DNA of 64,000 nucleotides from Desulfuromonas sp. TF (GTDB lineage: Bacteria > Desulfobacterota > Desulfuromonadia > Desulfuromonadales > ATBO01), in NCBI RefSeq assembly GCF_000472285.1, contig NZ_KI421424.1, positions 24,171 to 88,170 of the forward strand, in the 5' to 3' direction. Made by a program: the position numbers and the translations under genes. Below the pieces are notes generated by a model. That model worked only from the letters and a program-made list of their open reading frames with translations. It ran no database searches and had not been told where the DNA came from. How positions within the stretch are numbered: the first letter of the stretch is position 1; every line of letters begins with the position of its first letter. Positions 8,633 to 15,770 of this stretch are shown in pieces.

Positions 8633-11017
8633 TCAGGGGCAATGATCGAAGGAAGGGGCCGAGTGATCGGCAAAAGGCTCTGTCGGCGTACAGCGCCGGG
8701 GCGGGAGAAGAGTTTTATCCACGACTTCCTGCAGACTGGACACAAAATCTATATTCATCTCCTCGCGAATATTCTCCTCGATATCCGAGAGGTTTTCCCT
8801 GTTTCGTTCAGGGAGCAGGACCGTAGTGACGCCGGCCCGCCTGGCGGCCAGAACTTTTTCCTTGACCCCGCCAATGGGCAGGATCCTCCCGGAAAGGGTC
8901 AGTTCCCCGGTCATGGCGACGTCCCTGCGAGCCGGGCGCCTCGTAAGCAAGGAGATGAGAGAGAGCGCAATGGTGATTCCAGCCGAGGGACCGTCCTTGG
9001 GAATGGCCCCGGCGGGAACGTGGATGTGGATGTCGCTTTTGGTGAAAAAATCGGGGTCGATTCCGAAGTCTTCGGCGTGAGCCCGGATGAAGGTCATTGC
9101 CGCCTTGGCCGACTCCTGCATCACCTCTCCCAGGCTTCCGGTGAGGGTGAGTTCTTTTTTGCCGGCCATGCGCGACGCCTCGACGAAGATGATGTCGCCT
9201 CCCGTCTCGGTCCAGGCCAGTCCCGTGACCACCCCGACACTGTCCTCTTCCCCGGCCACATCGGAAAAGTATTTGCGGGACCCCAGCAGATCTTCCACGT
9301 CGGCCGAGGTGATCGCCCGGCGGGCGGTCCTTTCCTGGGCGATTTCCTTGGCGATCTTGCGGCAGATGGAGGCGATCTGCCGCTCAAGATTGCGCACCCC
9401 CGCCTCTCTCGTGTAATCCTTGATGATTTTGAGCACCGCGGGCTCGACAAATTCCAGGGTATGGCCCTCCAGACCGTTCTCCACCACCTGCTTGGGGATC
9501 AGATACTTGAATGCTATCTGAACCTTCTCCTCGTCGCTGTAACCGGAGAGATGGATAACCTCCATCCGATCCTTGAGGGGATGGGGAACGGGATCCATGA
9601 TATTTGCCGTGGTAATGAACATCACCCCGGAAAGATCGAAGGGAACGTCCAGGTAATGATCGGTGAAGGAATAGTTCTGCTCGGGATCCAGCACTTCGAG
9701 AAGAGCGGAGGAAGGATCGCCGCGGAAGTCCTGACCGATCTTGTCCACCTCATCGAGCATGAAGACGGGGTTGTTCGCCTCGACCCTGCAGATTTCCTGG
9801 ATGATTCTCCCCGGCAGGGCGCCGATGTAGGTGCGGCGATGACCTCGGATCTCCGCTTCGTCCTTCATTCCCCCCAGTGAAATACGGATGAATTTGCGAC
9901 CCATGGCTCGGGCGATGGAGCGCCCCAGAGAGGTTTTCCCGACGCCCGGAGGGCCGACGAAGCAGAGGATCGGTCCCTTGGTCGTCGTCTTGAGTGAGCG
10001 GACCGCGAGATATTCAAGAATCCGCTCCTTGACCTCTTGGAGATTGTAGTGGTCCTCGTCCAGCACCTTCTGGGCCAGGTTGATGTCGAGAAGATCTTGC
10101 GTTCCGCGACTCCAGGGGACGGTGCAGAGATATTCAAGATAGGTTCGCGCCACGGTGTATTCCGGCGAGGCGGGATTGATCCGCTCCAGACGACCGAGCT
10201 CTTTTTCGGCGATGCTTTTGACATTGTCCGGCATCCCCACTTTTTCTATGCGTTTTCTGAATTCGTTGATCTCGGCCTGACGGGGATCTTCATCGCCGAG
10301 TTCCTCCTGGATCTGCTTCATCTGCTCCCGAAGCAGGTATTCCTTCTGGGTCCGGCCAATGCGCTTGGCCAGGTCGGACTGGATTTCCCCCCGCACCTGA
10401 AGCTTCTGCACCTCGCTGGTCAGGTGAAGGTAAACCTCCTTCAGCCGTTCAAGCGGGTCAAGTATTTCGAGCAGACGCTGCTGGTCTCCAACCGGAAGGT
10501 TGAGATAAACGGCCACCAGGTCGGCGAGCCGGCCGGCGTCCTCGATCTGGTCGATCATCTTGACCACATCGCCCGGCAGGGGACGTCCGTAGGCCAGAGC
10601 GATCTTCAGCAGGGCGTTGACGCTCTGGACCAGCGCCTCGGAGACAAGACCGCCGCTGTCCTGCTCTTCCGTCACATTCACCTTGGCGATGATAAAAGGG
10701 GACATCTGGGTGGCAATGACCAGTCGGATGCGTTTGATCCCTTCAACGACGACCTTGCAGCCGCCTTCCGGAAAACGGAACACCTGGTTGATGCGGCATA
10801 CCGTACCCACCTTTGCGAGATCCTGAAAAACCAGCGGCTCGTGGTTCGAGGAGCACATGACAAGGCCAAGCAGATGATCACTGCGCATGGCTTCTTCTAT
10901 AAGAGGCATCTCATCCGGCTGGATGAAAAGGGGAAAGACCATATGAGGAAACATCACCTGTTCCCGCATGGGGTAAATCGGAAGCATCTGCGGTATAGGC
11001 TGGTGTCGACCGTTCAT
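8633..11017 (-). CDS. lon: ATP-dependent Lon protease
   Basis: A 794-residue AAA+ serine protease for damaged and regulatory proteins in the cytoplasm. The N-terminal substrate-binding domain starts at [20 protein letters not shown]. The central AAA+ module has Walker [14 protein letters not shown] (about 355) and Walker [11 protein letters not shown]. The C-terminal protease domain has the catalytic serine in PKDGPSAGI and the lysine in [14 protein letters not shown]. The last 25 residues ([23 protein letters not shown]) are an unusual tail. The start [10 protein letters not shown] at 11017 follows a GGGAGAT-like ribosome site. It is downstream of a 76-residue helical protein. Whether this is the housekeeping Lon or a second paralogue cannot be told from the window. 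Confidence 0.95.
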   Translation of the reverse strand: MNGRHQPIPQMLPIYPMREQVMFPHMVFPLFIQPDEMPLIEEAMRSDHLLGLVMCSSNHEPLVFQDLAKVGTVCRINQVFRFPEGGCKVVVEGIKRIRLVIATQMSPFIIAKVNVTEEQDSGGLVSEALVQSVNALLKIALAYGRPLPGDVVKMIDQIEDAGRLADLVAVYLNLPVGDQQRLLEILDPLERLKEVYLHLTSEVQKLQVRGEIQSDLAKRIGRTQKEYLLREQMKQIQEELGDEDPRQAEINEFRKRIEKVGMPDNVKSIAEKELGRLERINPASPEYTVARTYLEYLCTVPWSRGTQDLLDINLAQKVLDEDHYNLQEVKERILEYLAVRSLKTTTKGPILCFVGPPGVGKTSLGRSIARAMGRKFIRISLGGMKDEAEIRGHRRTYIGALPGRIIQEICRVEANNPVFMLDEVDKIGQDFRGDPSSALLEVLDPEQNYSFTDHYLDVPFDLSGVMFITTANIMDPVPHPLKDRMEVIHLSGYSDEEKVQIAFKYLIPKQVVENGLEGHTLEFVEPAVLKIIKDYTREAGVRNLERQIASICRKIAKEIAQERTARRAITSADVEDLLGSRKYFSDVAGEEDSVGVVTGLAWTETGGDIIFVEASRMAGKKELTLTGSLGEVMQESAKAAMTFIRAHAEDFGIDPDFFTKSDIHIHVPAGAIPKDGPSAGITIALSLISLLTRRPARRDVAMTGELTLSGRILPIGGVKEKVLAARRAGVTTVLLPERNRENLSDIEENIREEMNIDFVSSLQEVVDKTLLPPRRCTPTEPFADHSAPSFDHCP

Positions 11018-11036
11018 GAATATCTCCCTTGCTGAT

Positions 11037-11267
11037 TCAGTCGGATTCGGGGTCCACTTCCTGAATTGTCTCGGCCAGAATCTGGGGAAACTGTTCCGCG
11101 AATGAAGGATAGACCGCGCTGAGAAAGGATCTCAAAGCGGCAGTTTCAAGTTTGAGTCTGTCCATCTCTACTCTCAGTTCGAGAAGACTCTTGTCCGTTT
11201 CGGCCCCCGCAAGGCTGAGCTCTTTCTGGAAACGATCAAGCTGTTCTTTCAGAACCTTTTCATTCAT
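11037..11267 (-). CDS. Small helical protein of unknown function
   Basis: A 76-residue protein that begins [18 protein letters not shown] at the ATG at 11265-11267, with AAGGA upstream. The frame continues upstream, but that part is not supported by a ribosome site. It is charged and helical (residues 1-50, probable coiled coil), with no cysteines or membrane segments. It ends about 20 bases before lon in the same direction, so it is probably cotranscribed with it. The family was not recognised. Confidence 0.6.
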   Translation of the reverse strand: MNEKVLKEQLDRFQKELSLAGAETDKSLLELRVEMDRLKLETAALRSFLSAVYPSFAEQFPQILAETIQEVDPESD

Positions 11268-11392
11268 CGATATATTCCTTCGGCCTTGAGGAGTTTGAGC
11301 ATCCTTTTGCGGAGCGTCCTGCATGCCCTTCATAGACAGGGTTGCAGATAAGAATATCAATGGGGCTTGGGGTGTCAAGATGGTGTGGGGCT

Positions 11393-11421
11393 TTGACAAA
11401 GCATTCTTTAAATGTTTAACT
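11393..11421 (+). promoter_or_regulatory. Candidate sigma-70 promoter for pfkA
   Basis: TTGACA at 11393-11398, a 17-base spacer and a poor -10 TTAACT at 11416-11421, about 75 bases before the pfkA start. The -35 and spacer are good and the -10 is weak. Confidence 0.35.
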
Positions 11422-11497
11422 CTAAGATATTACTGAAAAACAGAGGTTGAGTGCGCAGTCGGTCTTCGCATTGGTCGAATAAATTCAGGAGGTGAAA

Positions 11498-12460
11498 GTG
11501 AAACGTATCGCGGTGTTGACCAGCGGAGGAGACTGCTCGGGGATGAATGCCGTCATTCGAGCGGTATCCCGGGTGGGTCAGGCGATGGGAATCGAGGTGC
11601 TCGGCATTCGAAAAGGATACAAAGGACTGCTCAACCGCGATTTCGAGACCCTGACCTCGCGCCTGATCAGCAATACCCTCCAGCGCGGCGGAACCTCCCT
11701 GCAGAGCGCCCGCTGCGCCGAAATGCTCGAAGAAGCCGGCCAGAAGAAGGCGGCCGAAATCCTCCAGGGCCTCGGCATCGAAGGGCTGGTGGTGGTCGGC
11801 GGTGACGGCTCCCTCCGCGGAGCGCATTCCCTGCATCGCCATGGGATCAACGTCATCGGCATACCGGCCTCCATCGACAACGACATCCCCTTTACCGACA
11901 TTTCTCTCGGCGTCGACACGGCGCTTAACAACGTCGTCTACGCCGTCGACTGCCTGAAGGATACCGCCTCCAGCCACGACCGCGCCTTCGTCGTGGAGGT
12001 GATGGGGCGCAATTGCGGCTATCTCACCCTGGCCGCGGCGATCACCTGCGGTGCCGAGCACGCGCTGATTCCCGAGGCCGAGTATGATATGGAGGCAATC
12101 TGCAGGAATCTGCGCAAGCGCTACCTCGAAGGGCGAAGCAATTCGATCATCATGGTAGCCGAGGGAGTGGCCACCGCCCAGAAGATCGCCGACAGGATCA
12201 AGGACTGCGGAGGCTTCGAAACCCGGCTGATGGTCCTCGGCCACTACCAGCGCGGCGGCTCACCCTCCCATTTCGACCGCCTTCTCGGTTCGCGGTTCGG
12301 CGTGGCGGCGGTCGAGTTTCTCAAAGCCGGCCGCGGGGGGGCCATGATCGGCCTCGATCGCGCCTCGCTGCGACTGACGCCCTTCGACCAGGTGCTCAAC
12401 AGCGGCAGCCACCCCATCGATCCGGACATGCTGAAGCTGGCCGGAGTGCTGGTCAGTTAA
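11498..12460 (+). CDS. pfkA: ATP-dependent 6-phosphofructokinase
   Basis: A 320-residue glycolytic enzyme that phosphorylates fructose 6-phosphate. The start chosen is the GTG at 11498, which has AGGAGG 5 bases upstream; the GTG two codons earlier overlaps that ribosome site. Signatures: LTSGGDCSGMNAVIRA at the N-terminus, VVGGDGSLRGA (Gly after GGD, as in ATP- rather than PPi-dependent enzymes), and GIPASIDNDIPFTDISLGVD with the catalytic Asp in SIDND. Also present are EVMGRNCGYLTL and LGHYQRGGSPSHFDRLLGSR. PASIDND replaces the more common PGTIDND. It is a single gene with its own probable promoter, followed after 94 bases by an unrelated gene. Confidence 0.95.
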   Translation: MKRIAVLTSGGDCSGMNAVIRAVSRVGQAMGIEVLGIRKGYKGLLNRDFETLTSRLISNTLQRGGTSLQSARCAEMLEEAGQKKAAEILQGLGIEGLVVVGGDGSLRGAHSLHRHGINVIGIPASIDNDIPFTDISLGVDTALNNVVYAVDCLKDTASSHDRAFVVEVMGRNCGYLTLAAAITCGAEHALIPEAEYDMEAICRNLRKRYLEGRSNSIIMVAEGVATAQKIADRIKDCGGFETRLMVLGHYQRGGSPSHFDRLLGSRFGVAAVEFLKAGRGGAMIGLDRASLRLTPFDQVLNSGSHPIDPDMLKLAGVLVS

Positions 12461-12554
12461 TTTGAAGTGACGTCGCCAGCTGAAATGCCGGCCTGACGGT
12501 CGCCACATTCCCGGACCTGATCGTTCACCATCCCAATTCCTAAATGGCGATCTG

Positions 12555-13808
12555 ATGGACGTTTGCCCGAAAAGCCGACCTTTAGCCAGCCTGTCCTTCG
12601 ACAATCCGTATGCCCTGCTGGCATTCTTTCTTTCCCCCTCCAACAATGATGCGGCGGCCGGCCCCCTTCTTCAGGCCGCCGAACAGAAGAAGATCGACTG
12701 GGGAAGTCTGCTGTATAGGGCGAACCTTAATTTCTGCACTCCCCTCTGGTATGTCCGCCTTCGGCAAAAGGGGTTTCTACCCTTTCTACCCGGCGAGCTG
12801 CAGGAATACCTGAACCTCCTTCATCAAGCCAATATCGAGCGCAACGATGCCTTTCGCCTTGCCCTGGAGGAGCTCCTGCGGACCTTCCAGGTGCTCGGCA
12901 TACGGACCCTGCTGCTTAAAGGAGCCGCCACTTTTTGTGATGACCTGTACGAAGACCCGGGGGCTCGGATGATGGGGGATCTCGACATCCTGATCGAACC
13001 TCGGTATTCGGAAAAAGCGCGAGCCGCTCTGCTCCAACTGGGTTATGAGCAACAGGTACGCCGCGAGCAGGACGAGATCGAGGTTTTCAGCGGCAACCGT
13101 CATCATCACCTGCCGCGCTTCAACAAACCGGGGACGCCGGTCGCGGTAGAGATCCATACCAGGACGGCAAGAAGGCAGGACGGCAGAACGCTGCCGGACG
13201 ACCTTGCCTGGGAGGGAAGTGAAAAAACGACCTTGGAAGGCGTCGAAGCCGCCATTCTCTCGCCAACCCATCGCCTCCTGCACAACACCGTCCACGCACT
13301 GGTTCCGCAACGCAATTTCATCCGCTCTTCCATTGCACTGACGCATCTTGCCGAATTTGCTTCCCTGTCCCGCAGATACGAATCCCGTCTGGACTGGGAG
13401 GAGTGGTTCAGGCGGGGAGCCGGCCAGAAGCTCGGCATGGAGTTCATCGTCTACCTGTCGCTGGCCCACCGGCTGATGGCCCTGCCCTGGCCCGATTGCG
13501 TCCCGAGGCGTTTCACGGCCGGGATACATCTGTTCCGGATCGTGGCCGCGGGAAAACAAGGGGTTGCCGACGGCGAGTCGCCGTCGGCCGTCAGGGCAAA
13601 AATCATCGCCCTGGCCACCAGATTCCTGCTAAGGATTTACTACCGCGTGAAAGAGCCGGCCTGGATGTGGCGCAATCTCTACTATGCCCCGGAGGCCGCA
13701 AATTTTCCTCTACGAGTTGCGTTTACTTTTCGTAAATGGGCAAGGGGCGGCCTCGGGATTTCTGCCGAGGCAAAAAAACGGGCGGAGGGAGAGAAGAGAC
13801 TAAAATAA
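12555..13808 (+). CDS. Nucleotidyltransferase-family protein (PF14907-like)
   Basis: A 417-residue protein. The core motif LLLKGAATFCDDLYEDPGARMMGDLDILIEP (about residues 118-150) holds the KG...R..GDxDxL signature of the uncharacterised nucleotidyltransferase family, with the metal-binding pair in DLDIL. The rest is helical, with HNTVHALVPQ and LDWEEW motifs common in this family. Such proteins are found beside HprK-like kinases and PqqD-type peptide chaperones in RiPP-like loci (established for several lasso-peptide clusters). Here a PqqD-HprK fusion lies two genes downstream. The C-terminus is basic. The target (peptide, sugar or protein) is not known; grouping it with the downstream genes is inference. 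Confidence 0.75.
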   Translation: MDVCPKSRPLASLSFDNPYALLAFFLSPSNNDAAAGPLLQAAEQKKIDWGSLLYRANLNFCTPLWYVRLRQKGFLPFLPGELQEYLNLLHQANIERNDAFRLALEELLRTFQVLGIRTLLLKGAATFCDDLYEDPGARMMGDLDILIEPRYSEKARAALLQLGYEQQVRREQDEIEVFSGNRHHHLPRFNKPGTPVAVEIHTRTARRQDGRTLPDDLAWEGSEKTTLEGVEAAILSPTHRLLHNTVHALVPQRNFIRSSIALTHLAEFASLSRRYESRLDWEEWFRRGAGQKLGMEFIVYLSLAHRLMALPWPDCVPRRFTAGIHLFRIVAAGKQGVADGESPSAVRAKIIALATRFLLRIYYRVKEPAWMWRNLYYAPEAANFPLRVAFTFRKWARGGLGISAEAKKRAEGEKRLK

Positions 13809-13824
13809 TTCCTTAGAGTAATTA

Positions 13825-13850
13825 TTGACAAAACATCGGGGGGTGATAAT
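13825..13850 (+). promoter_or_regulatory. Candidate promoter before the GEMM-like riboswitch
   Basis: TTGACA at 13825-13830 and GATAAT at 13845-13850, separated by only 14 bases, just after the stop of the nucleotidyltransferase gene. The hexamers are good but the spacing is short, so an activator or another -35 may be needed. A start near 13857 would place the aptamer at the RNA 5' end. Confidence 0.4.
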
Positions 13851-13861
13851 CGTGTAGCAAA

Positions 13862-13950
13862 ACCGGAACCCCGACAAAGCCGAACTTCCCATGAGGGAGG
13901 GGCGGAAAGCCGCGGATCTTCGATACAGAAGATGGCCGAGCTGCCGAAGG
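13862..13950 (+). promoter_or_regulatory. GEMM-type cyclic-dinucleotide riboswitch (aptamer)
   Basis: The order of conserved blocks fits the GEMM-I aptamer. CAAAGCC is followed by a stem-loop (CTTCCC-ATGA-GGGAGG), then GGAAAGCCGCGGATCTT, a loop, and AAGATGGCC, then GAGCTGCCGAA. The second half matches the usual GEMM pattern GCAAAGCC-ccGGgTCTT...AAGAtaGCCgGGtTGCCG closely. Two positions depart from consensus (CAAAGCC for CAAACC, GGAAAGCC for GCAAAGCC), so ligand choice (c-di-GMP or 3',3'-cGAMP, both known for this class, cGAMP being frequent in Geobacter relatives) cannot be decided. It sits directly upstream of a terminator and of the 83-residue secreted-peptide gene. Confidence 0.75.
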
Positions 13951-13982
13951 GTGCAAAAGCCCCGTGGTGCGCTCGGTTTTTT
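13936..13982 (+). terminator. Riboswitch-controlled intrinsic terminator
   Basis: CCGAGC (13936-13941), which belongs to the 3' strand of the aptamer, is complementary to GCTCGG (13971-13976), which is followed by T6. A second short stem GGG...CCC lies inside. When the aptamer is folded, CCGAGC is taken up and the terminator cannot form, so ligand binding should switch the downstream genes on. This arrangement is read directly; the direction of control is inference. Confidence 0.75.
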
Positions 13983-14075
13983 AATCGGGTTCGCCAGGGC
14001 AGACGGAGTTACAAAATCGAAGATCAGGAATGTATTGTTCTCCGACGTTAACATGGAGAGAGAGGAGGAAAAAAA

Positions 14076-14327
14076 ATGGAAGAGGAAAAAGGGATTGAAG
14101 CAACGGGATTGAAGGATGAAGGACGCAGGGACTTCCTGCGCACCAGCATGTATGCCGCCTATGCCACACCGGTTATCATGGCGATGCTGGTCAACAAGGC
14201 GAGTGCGGCGAAATCCTGGAACTCGGGATACGGCGAGATCACGGGACCCGCAACGCCGAAACCGCCCGACGGCGGAACGGTCGGGCCAAACCCGGGAGTC
14301 GGCGTGAACAACAATCCGACTCCTTAA
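14076..14327 (+). CDS. Small secreted-peptide candidate with RRDFLR leader
   Basis: An 83-residue protein. The start ATG follows AGAGGAGGAAAAAA, a strong ribosome site. Residues 17-22 are RRDFLR (twin-arginine-like), then a hydrophobic stretch (MYAAYATPVIMAMLV, 25-39) and an AxA cleavage site (KASAA, about 41-45). The predicted mature part is only about 38-39 residues, rich in Gly, Pro, Asn and Thr, ending VNNNPTP, with no cysteine. It is controlled by the GEMM-like riboswitch and is followed 33 bases later by a PqqD-HprK fusion, a typical setting for a modified peptide substrate. It could instead be a small Tat-exported structural protein. No family recognised. Confidence 0.65.
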   Translation: MEEEKGIEATGLKDEGRRDFLRTSMYAAYATPVIMAMLVNKASAAKSWNSGYGEITGPATPKPPDGGTVGPNPGVGVNNNPTP

Positions 14328-14360
14328 CCGTGGACAACAATGCAATGACAGGAGGGTAGG

Positions 14361-15581
14361 GTGAACGGTGCACACTTTCACCAGGCAGGGGAATCACCGC
14401 TCCCCTTACCCTCCGCTTCTGTCCGCTTTTATCCGTTCGCCGGCGGAGGCGTCCTTTTTTTGGAAGGCACTCGCCGGGTATGGGGCCTGAATACCTCCGC
14501 CGCTTTTCTGTGGCGCTCTCTGGAGAATATCCGCCGTGTCGATGAGCTGGCTAGAGCCCTGGCCGAAGAGTTCTCACTCGATGAGATCACGGCCCTGCGG
14601 GATACCGCAGCGAGCCTGGCCTGTTTCGGGAATGAGGGACTGCTGGGCGAAGGAAAGCTGGTCGACCTTCCTGAGGATGACGGCGAGTGGAAAATCCCTT
14701 CCTCTGCCCTCCTCTTGACGGAGCCGGCGAGATGGCCCCTGCGGGAGTTGTTTCAAACGCCCAACCACATCATCGAACTCTGCAGCCAGGATCCCGGACC
14801 GGGGCGAACGTTCGTCGGGTACATGAAACACCTTTCCATGAATCGCAGGGTAAGGGCCGAAACCCGCCTGGCTGTCGTCGGAGACGGTGCGAAGAATACT
14901 TGGGACATCTACCTGGACGGCCGACGCTTCCTCGAAGGAGCCGCCGAGAATGAGGTCCTCCCCCATCTCTTCACGTTGGTCTTCGTCCGCACCTGCGCGG
15001 CCCTGCCCCACGCGCTGCTGTTTCATGCCGCTGTCATCGGCAGGAAGGAAAAGATGGTACTGTTTCCTGCCGAGGCAGGCAGCGGCAAGACTACCCTGGC
15101 GGCGGCGCTGGCCGCGCGAGGCTGGCGGTTTTTCTCCGACGAACTGGCGGTCCTCGACATCGGGGACCTGCGCGTTGCGCCGTTTCCAATGCCGATGAGC
15201 ATCAAGCCGGGCTCGGTGCAGGCTCTGGAACGGTATTATCCCGGGCTCGCCTCGGGTGCCCTTTATCATCGGGCGGACGGCAAGCACGTGCGCTATCTCT
15301 CCCCGCCGCCGGAAAGCCTGACAGGTGTGGGAAACAGTGCCGCTCCCATCGACATCATCGTCTATCCGATCTATCGGGAGGGATCGAAGACCCGGCTGGC
15401 TCCGCTCACCAAGATTGATGCTCTGCAGAGGCTGGCGGCCACCGGTTCCTCCGACCGGAAATTCCTCTCCGGCGACATCGAGGCGATGCTTGCCCTTGTA
15501 GAACGGACACCCTGTTTTGAGCTCGTCTTCTCGAGCCTTGAAGAGGCACTGGAGTTATTGGAGGAGCTGATTCAAGATTGA
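14361..15581 (+). CDS. PqqD-like domain fused to HprK-related kinase
   Basis: A 406-residue protein. The GTG start at 14361 has AGGAGG 7 bases upstream. Residues about 20-95 resemble PqqD, a peptide-binding chaperone (RVWGLNTSAAFLWRSLE). Residues about 200-400 resemble HPr kinase/phosphorylase. P-loop PAEAGSGKTTLAAAL lies near residue 240, followed by GWRFFSDELAVLD and PFPMPMSIKPGS. HprK-related kinases outside PTS regulation are known to phosphorylate peptide substrates in some lasso clusters. The fusion would let one protein both hold and modify the small peptide encoded just upstream. No radical SAM enzyme, protease or transporter gene is nearby, so the system may be minimal or incomplete. 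Confidence 0.8.
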   Translation: MNGAHFHQAGESPLPLPSASVRFYPFAGGGVLFLEGTRRVWGLNTSAAFLWRSLENIRRVDELARALAEEFSLDEITALRDTAASLACFGNEGLLGEGKLVDLPEDDGEWKIPSSALLLTEPARWPLRELFQTPNHIIELCSQDPGPGRTFVGYMKHLSMNRRVRAETRLAVVGDGAKNTWDIYLDGRRFLEGAAENEVLPHLFTLVFVRTCAALPHALLFHAAVIGRKEKMVLFPAEAGSGKTTLAAALAARGWRFFSDELAVLDIGDLRVAPFPMPMSIKPGSVQALERYYPGLASGALYHRADGKHVRYLSPPPESLTGVGNSAAPIDIIVYPIYREGSKTRLAPLTKIDALQRLAATGSSDRKFLSGDIEAMLALVERTPCFELVFSSLEEALELLEELIQD

Positions 15582-15591
15582 TGCCGGCTAA

Positions 15592-15770
15592 GGGCATGTC
15601 AAGAAATAAGTGAAATACTATGGCGCTCAGATTTAGGTCAGATTTGGCTGAGCTGATTGAGCCAAACCGCAGACGTAGCAAGGCTACGTTGAGGATTTGG
15701 CGATTGAGGCACGGTCAAAGATGGCCTGAAGATGAGATGCCAGATGTGATACTTATTTCCTGACAGGCCC
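15592..15770. mobile_element. MITE-like palindromic element
   Basis: About 179 bp with 20-bp terminal inverted repeats: GGGCATGTCAAGAAATAAGT at the left and ACTTATTTCCTGACAGGCCC at the right, 18 of 20 positions pairing. An internal palindrome (GCCAAA...GTAGC-AA-GGCTACGT...GATTTGGC) can fold into a long hairpin. There is no open frame for a transposase. It fills the space between two convergent genes, and its last base is the G of the TAG stop of the downstream kinase gene. No clear target duplication is seen. Confidence 0.7.
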
